Shown: positions 1-5,558, counted from the first letter of the stretch. The stretch is 6,060 nt of DNA from an uncultured Lachnospiraceae bacterium (GCA_910576535.1 CAJTKK010000027.1:1-6060); one strand, 5' to 3'. Program-made: numbers and translations. Notes: generated from the sequence alone by a model not told the origin.

Positions 1-102
1 AAGCCGGATGAAGAAGAAATGTTCACACTGACGGCGCAAGACATTCACGGCGTAATCATTGCAGAGGATTCGGGGGGGGGTAATGCGAAGCCGGGAATGT
101 GA
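1..102 (+). pseudogene. C5 cytosine DNA methyltransferase, fragment A (target-recognition region)
   Basis: The window opens inside this gene, in frame 1. It reads through FTLTAQDIHGVII and then SGGGNAKPGM before a TGA at 100-102. The FTLTAQD.HGV pattern is familiar from the variable target-recognition region of phage Dcm-like cytosine-5 methyltransferases, which transfer a methyl group from SAM to cytosine C5. Catalytic motifs I to VIII would lie upstream, outside the window. The reading frame ends soon after a G9 run (72-80). Removing one G moves the frame into the next fragment (83-247), which looks like a continuation of the same protein. The alternative is that this is a genuine C-terminus and the next fragment is a separate gene. 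The family call rests mainly on the fragments that follow; this piece alone is short. Confidence 0.6.
72..80 (+). repeat. G9 mononucleotide tract at a frame break
   Basis: Nine consecutive G, flanked by C on the left and TAAT on the right. With nine G the upstream frame runs to TGA at 100. With eight G (or eleven) the upstream frame would join the frame of 83-247, which ends at TAA 245. A tract this long encoding glycine by GGG codons is unlikely by chance in DNA of this composition. Confidence 0.9.
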
Positions 103-247
103 ATTTGACGAAGAACTGACGAACAGCATCTTCACGGATAAAGATAATTGCGCCTATTGTTGCCAAGCGTCATATTACAAGGGGATTTCTCCAAGCAAGC
201 TAGGGAAAGGGCAGCGCACACATATCATTGAAAGGGTAAAGGAATAA
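83..247 (+). pseudogene. C5 cytosine DNA methyltransferase, fragment B
   Basis: A 54-codon reading frame from the ATG at 83, open upstream through the G9 tract to about position 59. It contains CAYCCQASYYKGISPSK followed by QRTHIIE. This resembles the C-x-[TQ]-A-S-Y-x-K-G ... RT-x-[IV] segment of the target-recognition region in phage Dcm-like methyltransferases. I therefore read it as the middle of the enzyme whose start lies left of the window and whose motifs IX and X lie at 413-520. No good ribosome binding site precedes the ATG, which supports translation as part of a longer protein rather than as a free peptide. It ends at TAA 245-247, and the next fragment restarts at ATG 252 in another frame. 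Confidence 0.6.
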
Positions 248-251
248 TCAG

Positions 252-383
252 ATGGAAAAGCCAAAACTGATAATGTTGGGGCATCTTGACATCCGGGGCC
301 ATGACAGCATAAAGCGTGTATATCATCCCGAAGGGCTGTCTCCAACGCTTACCACATCCGGGGGGGGGGTAATAGACAAGTGA
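252..383 (+). pseudogene. C5 cytosine DNA methyltransferase, fragment C
   Basis: A 43-residue frame starting at ATG 252, with a plausible ribosome binding site (AAAGGA, about 239-243, 8 nt upstream). It ends SPTLTTSGGGVIDK before TGA at 381. The RVYHPEGLSPTLTTSGG string matches the recurring R-V-Y-x-x-x-G-[LI]-[SA]-P-T-L-T-T module of phage Dcm-like target-recognition regions, normally followed by GGN-R-x-x-K-I-L. Here that continuation is found in a different frame, on the other side of the G10 tract. Eight or eleven G would give SGG(G)NRQVKILD in one frame. The restart with its own ribosome binding site means fragment C plus the next piece could also be made as a separate subunit. Confidence 0.65.
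360..369 (+). repeat. G10 mononucleotide tract at a frame break
   Basis: Ten consecutive G, flanked by CC on the left and TAAT on the right, the longest homopolymer in the window. With ten G the frame from ATG 252 stops at TGA 381. With eight or eleven G it would join the frame that carries methyltransferase motifs IX and X and ends at 607. The flanks resemble those of the G9 tract at 72-80 (CG...GTAAT). Confidence 0.92.
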
Positions 384-607
384 AAATATTGGACTTGACG
401 AAGTACCGGGTTAGGAAATTAACGCCAAACGAGTACGGGAAACTACAGGGATTCCCGATGGACGGTTGGCATCAAGTAGTATCTGACACACAGGCATATA
501 AACAATTTGGAAATGCCGTAACAGTGACTTTGTTCTGCGAGATTGCAAAGTCAATCAAATTCTGTATAGAACAGGGGAAAGGAGAGAAAGATGTTGAGCG
601 CAAATAA
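380..607 (+). CDS. C5 cytosine DNA methyltransferase, C-terminal fragment (motifs IX and X)
   Basis: As an isolated frame it can start at GTG 380 (75 aa), but the frame is open upstream through the G10 tract, and no good ribosome binding site precedes the GTG. Residues 12-26 (RKLTPNEYGKLQGFP, nt 413-457) are motif IX of cytosine-5 methyltransferases. QFGNAV (nt 503-520) is motif X, which helps form the SAM pocket. By itself this piece lacks the catalytic PC loop and SAM motif I, so it cannot be an active enzyme. It is the C-terminus of the broken gene to its left. The last 17 nt overlap the HD-domain gene, as expected for an intact operon end, so the breaks are internal rather than a deletion of the 3' end. 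Confidence is high in the family, lower in how or whether it is expressed. Confidence 0.8.
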   Translation: MKILDLTKYRVRKLTPNEYGKLQGFPMDGWHQVVSDTQAYKQFGNAVTVTLFCEIAKSIKFCIEQGKGEKDVERK

Positions 608-1208
608 AGCGGCGGATGCGATAAGGGATTTTAACAAAGCCTTGAATGAGTTTGGGAAAACCGACAGCGAAAAGGAATGTGAGAGAATCCGGCGATTTGA
701 AATATTCGCCGGGGAGCATTTCCCGGAAAAAGCAAAGAAGTACATGGTTGATGGAGGATTTTTCCGGCAAACGGCATCGACACATTACCATTCCGCACAT
801 TTTGGAGGGCTTGCAGACCATTCCCACGCAGTAGCGGAAGCCCTTTTAGAGTTTACCCGTAAAATGGGGTTGGTATGGGAGAATGAGAGAAGCCCCTATC
901 TGGTTGGCTATCTACATGACATTTGCAAGATGGATGAATATATCTTGAAAGAGGTAGACGGCGCGATGGTGTATGAGTTTAACAAGGACAGGCTTTTGAT
1001 AGGACACGGCGATAAATCCGCCATCATTGCGGCAATGCTGATTCCCGATCTGACGGATGAAGAAATGCTTTGCATTAGGTATCATCACGGGGCATTTGAA
1101 TACAGCAAAGACGCATGGAACGCCTACGGACACGCAATCGAAAAGTACCAGAATGTACTTTACACACACACGGCGGATATGACCGCATCGAGGATTAAGA
1201 GAGTATGA
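591..1208 (+). CDS. HD-domain phosphohydrolase
   Basis: 205 aa, ATG start preceded by AAAGGAGAG and overlapping the previous gene by 17 nt. The HD superfamily pattern is complete: HFGGLADHS (H70 and H77, like the HHAY-GGLLEHS element of YhaM-type HD proteins), the YLHDICK core with H109-D110, GHG at 138-140, YHHG with H165-H166, and HTAD with D196 as the last metal ligand. HD proteins are metal-dependent phosphohydrolases or phosphodiesterases acting on nucleotides or nucleic acids, in the cytoplasm. The substrate cannot be told from sequence. The placement beside methyltransferases and a MazG hydrolase suggests nucleotide metabolism during infection (inference). It lacks the OB-fold RNA-binding domain that accompanies HD in full-length YhaM. 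Its stop overlaps the next start (ATGA), implying translational coupling. Confidence 0.85.
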   Translation: MLSANKAADAIRDFNKALNEFGKTDSEKECERIRRFEIFAGEHFPEKAKKYMVDGGFFRQTASTHYHSAHFGGLADHSHAVAEALLEFTRKMGLVWENERSPYLVGYLHDICKMDEYILKEVDGAMVYEFNKDRLLIGHGDKSAIIAAMLIPDLTDEEMLCIRYHHGAFEYSKDAWNAYGHAIEKYQNVLYTHTADMTASRIKRV

Positions 1209-2017
1209 ATAAATCAAAAATAGAATGGTGCAAATATACATGGAATCCCATTACTGGATGCAACAACGGATGTCCATATTGCTACGCCGCCAAAATAGCG
1301 CACAGATTTGCCGGGGATGATGCTGAATGCTGTAATTGCAGCATAAGCCCGGATTGCCCCGGAAAGACCGCTGAAAGGAAATGCCCGGACTTTAGGGAGT
1401 ACAGGCCGAGCGAAAAGATTCATGTGCTTGACATAAAGAAATATGGATTCTATCCAAAGAAACATTACATTGCTTTTCCTTATGGGTTTGAGCCTACGCT
1501 TCATCGGTACAGGATGCAAGAGCCGGGGAAAATCAAAACGCCGTCAACGGTTTTTGTGTGCAGCATGGCGGATTTGTTCGGGCATCTTATCCCGGATGAA
1601 TGGATTTTTGAGGTTTTCAAGGCGTGTGCGGAGCATCCGCAACATAGGTATATGTTTCTTACCAAGAATCCCATGAGGTATTTTTCTTTGATGGATTCCG
1701 GGAATCTCCCGAAATCGGAAAATATGTGGTACGGAACAACGATAACAACGGAAACGGACGATTTTTTCTATGCCGATGGGTACAATTCATTTTTGAGCAT
1801 TGAGCCTATACAGGGGCCGATTTCGATACCGCTCACAGGGATAAAGTGGGTTATCATCGGACAGGAAACAGGAAACAGGAAAGAACGCATCAAAGCAATG
1901 CCGGAATGGATAGACGGAATACATAAAGCCTGTATCTGGGCCGGCATACCTGTATTCATGAAAAACAACCTTTCCGGCGTGGTGGAAGATCTGATACAGG
2001 AGGATGCGGAAAGATGA
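1205..2017 (+). CDS. DUF5131 (phage Gp37/Gp68-like) radical-SAM-like protein
   Basis: 270 aa, starting at the ATGA overlap with the HD gene. The N-terminus KIEWCKYTWNPITGCNNGCPYCYA is characteristic of the Gp37/Gp68 (DUF5131) family. C19-x3-C23-x2-C26 is a CxxxCxxC motif as used by radical SAM enzymes to bind a 4Fe-4S cluster. Further family landmarks follow: FVCSMADLFG, FLTKNP, WYGTTITTETD, SIEPIQGPI and WVIIGQETGNR. A second cysteine group (C42, C43, C45, C51, C60) forms an insert after the first motif and may bind zinc or another cluster (inference). The family's reaction is, to my knowledge, not established. It is common in phage and plasmid accessory modules. The gene overlaps its downstream neighbour by ATGA, and an AGGAGG (1998-2003) inside its 3' end serves that neighbour. 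Confidence 0.88.
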   Translation: MNKSKIEWCKYTWNPITGCNNGCPYCYAAKIAHRFAGDDAECCNCSISPDCPGKTAERKCPDFREYRPSEKIHVLDIKKYGFYPKKHYIAFPYGFEPTLHRYRMQEPGKIKTPSTVFVCSMADLFGHLIPDEWIFEVFKACAEHPQHRYMFLTKNPMRYFSLMDSGNLPKSENMWYGTTITTETDDFFYADGYNSFLSIEPIQGPISIPLTGIKWVIIGQETGNRKERIKAMPEWIDGIHKACIWAGIPVFMKNNLSGVVEDLIQEDAER

Positions 2018-2531
2018 TAGTTGCAAATGTCGCAAACAGCGGAAACGATGAATTTTACACGCCGGATTATGCGATTGACCCGATCATGAAATACATACCA
2101 GAGGGAAGCCGGATATGGTGTCCTTTCGATACGGCGGAAAGCCTGTTTGTCAAAAGATTTTCGGGGGGTATTTCGTAACCGCAACACATATTTTCAACGG
2201 CGAGGATTTCTTTTTGATAGAGCCGCCGGAATGCGATTACATTATCAGCAATCCGCCGTACAGCTTGAAAGGGGATGTGCTGCAAAGGCTTTTTGACATC
2301 GGAAAGCCGTTTGCTATGCTTGTGGGGGTGGTGGGGCTTTTTGAGAGCCAAAAACGATTTGAAATGTTCCGGGATAACGACTTTGAAATTATGTACATGA
2401 ATAGGAGGGTTGCATATTTCAAGGATTACGCCGAACAAAAGCCCTCATTAAATCCCCCATTCAGCAGCGTTTATGTTTGTCATGGGATATTGCCAAAGCA
2501 AATTGTCTTTGAGGAAATCAAGAAAATATAG
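2014..2531 (+). pseudogene. NPPY methyltransferase-like protein, frame broken at a G6 run
   Basis: Translation from ATG 2014 (AGGAGG at 1998-2003, ATGA overlap with the gene before) gives a 54-residue product that stops at TAA 2176-2178. The rest of the protein continues in another frame to TAG 2529-2531. One extra G in the G6 run at 2163-2168 joins the two parts into a 172-residue protein without internal stops. In the joined protein DYIISNPPYSL places NPPYS at residues 80-84. This is motif IV of N6-adenine/N4-cytosine methyltransferases, and YFVTATHIFNGEDFF looks like the motif II region. The usual SAM-binding motif I with clustered glycines is not obvious: WCPFDTAES stands in that place. 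It may therefore be a degenerate or non-catalytic member. A -1 ribosomal frameshift on G-GGG-GGT would also give the joined product. Confidence 0.72.
2163..2168 (+). repeat. G6 tract at a frame break, possible slippery site
   Basis: Six G in the context TCG-GGG-GGT read in the frame of ATG 2014. This frame meets TAA at 2176. The NPPY-bearing frame is reached by one added G or by a -1 shift, and the tract reads as a G-GGG-GGT heptamer of X-XXY-YYZ form. It is the only G run of six or more outside the first methyltransferase gene. Confidence 0.8.
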
Positions 2532-2543
2532 GAGGATGTCGTA

Positions 2544-2966
2544 ATGGTTAGAAAAATCGTAACAGATATTGACTTTTTGGAAAAACCGCTTGAAAAAGTG
2601 GAATCTGCGGAGGAAGTGAAAGAATTGGCCCGTGATCTACTGGACACGGCAAAACATCACGGAAAGCGTTGCTTGGGGCTTTCCGCAAATCAGATAGGCG
2701 GCACAAAAAAGGTTGTGGCGGTCAAGATTACGGAAAATGACTTTATCTTGATGATAAATCCGACAATCGTAAAAAAGTCTACACAATGCTATGTTGCAAC
2801 CGAAGAATGTCTTTCTTTGGAGGGCGCACGGAAAACGATGCGGAATCGGTGGGTGGATGTCATGTACAGGGATTCCGGCTATCACATCAAGAAAATGCAC
2901 TGTACCGGGCTTGTGGGGCAGATCGTACAGCATGAGATAGATCATACAAACGGCATTATCATATAA
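2544..2966 (+). CDS. def: Peptide deformylase
   Basis: 140 aa, ATG start 8 nt after AGGAGG (2530-2535). All three deformylase motifs are present in order: motif I GLSANQIG (residues 45-52), motif II EECLS (87-91, C89 as metal ligand) and motif III QHEIDH (129-134, H130 and H134 as metal ligands, E131 catalytic). The enzyme removes the formyl group from the N-terminal methionine of new proteins in the cytoplasm. Motif II is normally EGCLS; here the glycine is replaced by glutamate (E88). The protein ends right after HTNG and lacks the C-terminal helix of long cellular deformylases, as known for phage-encoded ones. It sits in the middle of the phage operon, so it is an auxiliary copy rather than the host gene, which usually lies next to fmt. 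The symbol reflects the family only. Confidence 0.92.
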   Translation: MVRKIVTDIDFLEKPLEKVESAEEVKELARDLLDTAKHHGKRCLGLSANQIGGTKKVVAVKITENDFILMINPTIVKKSTQCYVATEECLSLEGARKTMRNRWVDVMYRDSGYHIKKMHCTGLVGQIVQHEIDHTNGIII

Positions 2967-2977
2967 GGGGGTAGGAT

Positions 2978-3634
2978 ATGGCAATATGGGCCTTTGATTT
3001 TGATGGTACGTTGTGTGAAGATAGATTCCCGGAGATCGGGCCGGCAAAGATACAGGCGATAGAAAAGGCAAAATCCATAAAGGCAGAGGGAAATATAATC
3101 ATATTGTGGACTTGCCGGGTAAAAGATCAGCTTGCGGCAGCAGTAGAGTTTTGCCGGGGCTATGGGCTGGAATTTGATTATGTCAATGAGAACGTGCCGG
3201 AGAATATCGAAAAATACGGAAATGACTGCAGAAAGGTATATGCGAATCATTATGTGGACGATAGGGCGCAAAGCATCGAGGAATACATAAAAGCGGACTA
3301 TGTACATAAAATCGCTACGGAATACGGTTACGAGCCGCAAAGCAGACAGCTAATAGAGGAATGCGCCGAGTTGATACAAGCGGTAAATAAAGATTGGCGG
3401 CTGAACCAGAAAACGGCTGCGGAGCAGTCGGCGGCACTAAATGAGGATTTAGAAAAATCTGCTTTTCATGTGTTGGAGGAATTGGCGGATGTTTCTATCA
3501 TGGTTATGCAAATAGCCTATCTTAGAGCGGCGGAATCCGATGGGGAACTGGATGCGGAGATAATGCGGAAGTTGCAAAGGCAGATTCAGCGCATCGAAAG
3601 GAAAAGGGGCGGAGGAAATGGAGCAGATAAATAA
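2978..3634 (+). CDS. HAD-like phosphatase fused to a MazG-type NTP pyrophosphohydrolase domain
   Basis: 218 aa, ATG start after GGGGGTAGG (2967-2975). The N-terminal half (about 1-110) is a small HAD-superfamily domain: FDFDGTL with D7 nucleophile and D9, then LWTCR with T45 (motif II), and YVDDRA with D94-D95 (motif IV). The C-terminal half (about 120-195) matches the MazG or dUTPase-like all-alpha fold: the EECAE pattern (EExxE) at E127, E128 and E131, then EELAD (EExxD) at E167, E168 and D171, which together bind magnesium. MazG domains split NTPs or dNTPs to NMPs and pyrophosphate; HAD domains of this type remove phosphate. One polypeptide could thus hydrolyse a nucleotide in two steps (inference; the substrate is unknown). 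The C-terminal tail is basic and glycine-rich. The last 17 nt overlap the next gene. Confidence 0.87.
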   Translation: MAIWAFDFDGTLCEDRFPEIGPAKIQAIEKAKSIKAEGNIIILWTCRVKDQLAAAVEFCRGYGLEFDYVNENVPENIEKYGNDCRKVYANHYVDDRAQSIEEYIKADYVHKIATEYGYEPQSRQLIEECAELIQAVNKDWRLNQKTAAEQSAALNEDLEKSAFHVLEELADVSIMVMQIAYLRAAESDGELDAEIMRKLQRQIQRIERKRGGGNGADK

Positions 3635-3800
3635 TATCATAAGCGAAGCGGATATGCTGAAAGGGAATATATGCCGAATTTGCGTAACGGACAGCGAAAA
3701 AGAACTTGCGGAAATGTATCAATGGGCTTCCCGGCGGTTAGCAAATCTTTTCATGTGGAATCTGGAAAGAATCCGCAATGCCGGGGAATCGGAGAAATAG
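3618..3800 (+). CDS. Small phage protein, function unknown
   Basis: 60 aa, ATG start inside the end of the HAD-MazG gene, with GGGG (3605-3608) and GGAGG (3611-3615) just upstream. The sequence begins EQINNIISEADMLKGNICRICVTDSEKELAEMYQWA and is mostly predicted helix: mixed charged and hydrophobic residues, no membrane segment, no signal peptide. Two cysteines (C19, C22) are spaced CxxC, but there is no second pair in the protein, so a zinc finger would need a dimer. The style resembles short helical proteins found in clostridial phages between nucleotide metabolism genes, but I cannot assign a function. Its stop overlaps the AGGAGG (3799-3804) that serves the following gene, so it is embedded in the same transcription unit. 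Confidence 0.75.
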   Translation: MEQINNIISEADMLKGNICRICVTDSEKELAEMYQWASRRLANLFMWNLERIRNAGESEK

Positions 3801-3812
3801 GAGGATTAGGGC

Positions 3813-3986
3813 ATGGCAGCAGGCAGATGTGCGGCGGCTTATCATACGGACGAATGGCACGGTTACGGATGCACAATCACAGAAGGGGCTTGTATGTTCC
3901 TGTACCCGGACAGTAAGAAATGCGCCGAGGAATACGGAGAGGGGCCGGATGCGGAATCAGACGATGAAGAGGAAAGGGATGTTTAA
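3813..3986 (+). CDS. Small Cys/His protein with acidic tail, function unknown
   Basis: 57 aa, ATG start 8 nt after AGGAGG (3799-3804), ending TAA directly against the ATG of the next gene. The first 40 residues carry four cysteines (C6, C20, C27, C37) and two histidines (H11, H16), together with WHGYGC, TEGACMFLYPDS and KKCAEEYGEGPDA. The C-terminus is strongly acidic (ESDDEEERD). The cysteine and histidine pattern suggests metal binding (inference). No known domain is recognised. The exact fit between the previous stop with its ribosome binding site and the next start makes this a convincing gene despite its size. Frames overlapping it at 3671-3916 and 3778-4044 lack this spacing and are taken as shadows. 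Confidence 0.82.
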   Translation: MAAGRCAAAYHTDEWHGYGCTITEGACMFLYPDSKKCAEEYGEGPDAESDDEEERDV

Positions 3987-5441
3987 ATGGCAGAAAACAA
4001 ACATACATTATCAGACTTATACCAGATGCAAAGCCTTTCCTTAGATTCAAAAATCAGCATGACCCGGCGGAGGATACAGGGGCGGGTTGATGAATTTGGC
4101 GAAGATGGAGTATATGTCAGCTTTAGCGGCGGCAAGGACAGCACGGTACTTCTGCATCTTGTAAGACAGGATTACCCGAATGTAAAGGCGGTTTTCATTG
4201 ATACAGGTTTAGAATATCCAGAGATAAGACAATTTGTGAGAACATTTTCAAATGTCGATATTTTGTTTCCTAAAATGAATTTTCGCCAAGTGATAGAAAA
4301 ATACGGCTATCCATTTATCAGTAAAGAGGTATCGGAAACAGTTGATTATGCTAGGAGATATGTAAAAGCACTTGAAGCATGGAAAAAAGAAAATGAGCCG
4401 CAACCAGAAAACAAACTACCATATGCCCCACAAATGGCGGACTTGCTAGGAATAGAAAGGAGGTCAAACAAAGAGAACCCGGAATATCAGAATTTAAAGA
4501 ATGGGATTATGCCAAAAGAAAACGTGCGCTATCAAATACTTTGCGGAACATTCAAACACAAAGAAAAGGGAGAGACAACGGACGAAATCTCAAAAATGTA
4601 TAACAAATCTAAATACAAATTCTTTCTGGATGCCCCGTTTGAAATATCTTCTATGTGCTGCAAAGTAATGAAAAAGCAGCCAATAAAGGAGTATGCAAAA
4701 AAGAATAACAGAAAACCAATGACGGCACAAATGGCATGTGAAAGCAAACTACGGACACAGCATTGGATAATCAATGGATGCAATGGGTTTGAAATGAAAA
4801 GCCCGATCAGTAATCCGATGGCGTTTTGGACGGAGCAAGACATATTACAATATATTTCTACAAATCGGGAATTGCTTATTGATTGGAGAATCCGGGAAAT
4901 CGAAAAGCTATACGGATGCCTGATTTCTGAAATAATTGATACCAAGACGGGGTTTCCGGCTTTCCCGGTGGATTCATTAACGCCGATAGCAAGCGTTTAC
5001 GGCGATATTGTTGTGGACTATGCAAGTTGCGGACAGATTCCGGGACAGATAGATTTTTCGGATATGGGTTATTTAGAAAATGAAAGATTATTGAAAACGA
5101 CAGGATGCAGCCGCACGGGTTGTATGTTCTGCGGATACGGATGCCATCTTGAAAAATCACCTAACCGATTTGAAAAAATGAAAATAACACATCCAAAGCA
5201 ATATGATTATATAATGCGTGGAGGGCATTGGAGGAAATACAGGATATTCAATTTCAAAGGAGAGGAAATTTCCCTTCGGCATTGTACCCATGAACAGATT
5301 GAAAAATGGGCGGAGAATAACCGAGAAAATATACGTTTTAAGATCGAAAAGGAAGATTTCTACCTAGATGGCACTGGACTTGGGTACAAAGAAGTAATCC
5401 GTTGGATAAATGAGAATGGAGGAATGGGAATATTATACTAA
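3987..5441 (+). CDS. PAPS-reductase-family (PP-loop) protein with C-terminal cysteine cluster
   Basis: 484 aa, ATG start immediately after the previous TAA; AGAGGAAAGG lies about 10 nt upstream. YVSFSGGKDSTVLLHL has the PP-loop SGGKDS at residues 47-52, which binds the pyrophosphate of ATP or an adenylated substrate, and is followed by FIDTGLEYPEI as in PAPS reductase-like proteins. A CCK motif (C224, C225) lies mid-protein. GCSRTGCMFCGYGC gives C374-x4-C379-x2-C382-x3-C386, a probable Fe-S or zinc site. The catalytic ECGLH motif of true PAPS reductases is not seen, so sulfate assimilation is unlikely. DndC and related phage proteins use this fold in sulfur transfer or adenylation, but the substrate here is unknown. 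From about 4200 onward the gene looks richer in A and T than its neighbours, possibly a separate origin. It is the last gene before a terminator. Confidence 0.85.
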   Translation: MAENKHTLSDLYQMQSLSLDSKISMTRRRIQGRVDEFGEDGVYVSFSGGKDSTVLLHLVRQDYPNVKAVFIDTGLEYPEIRQFVRTFSNVDILFPKMNFRQVIEKYGYPFISKEVSETVDYARRYVKALEAWKKENEPQPENKLPYAPQMADLLGIERRSNKENPEYQNLKNGIMPKENVRYQILCGTFKHKEKGETTDEISKMYNKSKYKFFLDAPFEISSMCCKVMKKQPIKEYAKKNNRKPMTAQMACESKLRTQHWIINGCNGFEMKSPISNPMAFWTEQDILQYISTNRELLIDWRIREIEKLYGCLISEIIDTKTGFPAFPVDSLTPIASVYGDIVVDYASCGQIPGQIDFSDMGYLENERLLKTTGCSRTGCMFCGYGCHLEKSPNRFEKMKITHPKQYDYIMRGGHWRKYRIFNFKGEEISLRHCTHEQIEKWAENNRENIRFKIEKEDFYLDGTGLGYKEVIRWINENGGMGILY

Positions 5442-5463
5442 AGGGGCTTTTCAGCCCCTTTTT
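5440..5463 (+). terminator. Intrinsic terminator after the PAPS-reductase-family gene
   Basis: AAAGGGGCT (5440-5448) pairs perfectly with AGCCCCTTT (5453-5461) around a TTTC loop, and the 3' arm runs into TTTTT (5459-5463). The left arm overlaps the last two bases of the stop codon. It marks the end of the long operon. Confidence 0.92.
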
Positions 5464-5479
5464 GATAAACTATAAAATG

Positions 5480-5489
5480 TATAATGTAA
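5480..5489 (+). repeat. Extra copy of the operator half-site
   Basis: TATAATGTAA here is identical to the right arm of the inverted repeat at 5553-5562 and is an inverted copy of 5538-5547. A partial copy (TTACATT) is at 5518-5524. Together they look like an array of binding half-sites for one regulator upstream of the promoter. Confidence 0.5.
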
Positions 5490-5529
5490 AGAAATATAAA
5501 AATATTTATAAAAATAATTACATTTGATA

Positions 5530-5558
5530 TTGACAAGTTACATTATAAAGTGTATAAT
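5530..5558 (+). promoter_or_regulatory. Consensus sigma-70/SigA promoter for the small-gene pair
   Basis: TTGACA (5530-5535), 17 nt spacer, TATAAT (5553-5558), both exact consensus. It is placed about 30 nt upstream of the ATG at 5590, just downstream of the terminator, and faces the two small genes. Confidence 0.9.

Noticed and set aside
1..607. Two tandem methyltransferase genes instead of one broken gene
   Set aside because: Only one motif IX and one motif X are present, and fragments A to D follow the order expected within a single target-recognition region. The part left of the window could still change this view.
912..1241. Minus-strand frame opposite the HD-domain gene
   Set aside because: It has no family motif or suitable ribosome binding site, while the plus strand carries complete HD motifs. 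The same applies to the other long minus-strand frames at 1768-2187, 2637-3071, 2942-3340 and 4532-4945.
3671..4044. Plus-strand frames overlapping the small genes (3671-3916 and 3778-4044)
   Set aside because: They have poor start contexts, biased Arg/Gly/Cys composition and overlap well-spaced genes with AGGAGG sites in another frame.
5462..5485. A second rightward promoter using TTGATA (5462) and TATAAT (5480)
   Set aside because: The spacing is 12 nt, too short. The TATAAT is better explained as part of the repeated half-site.
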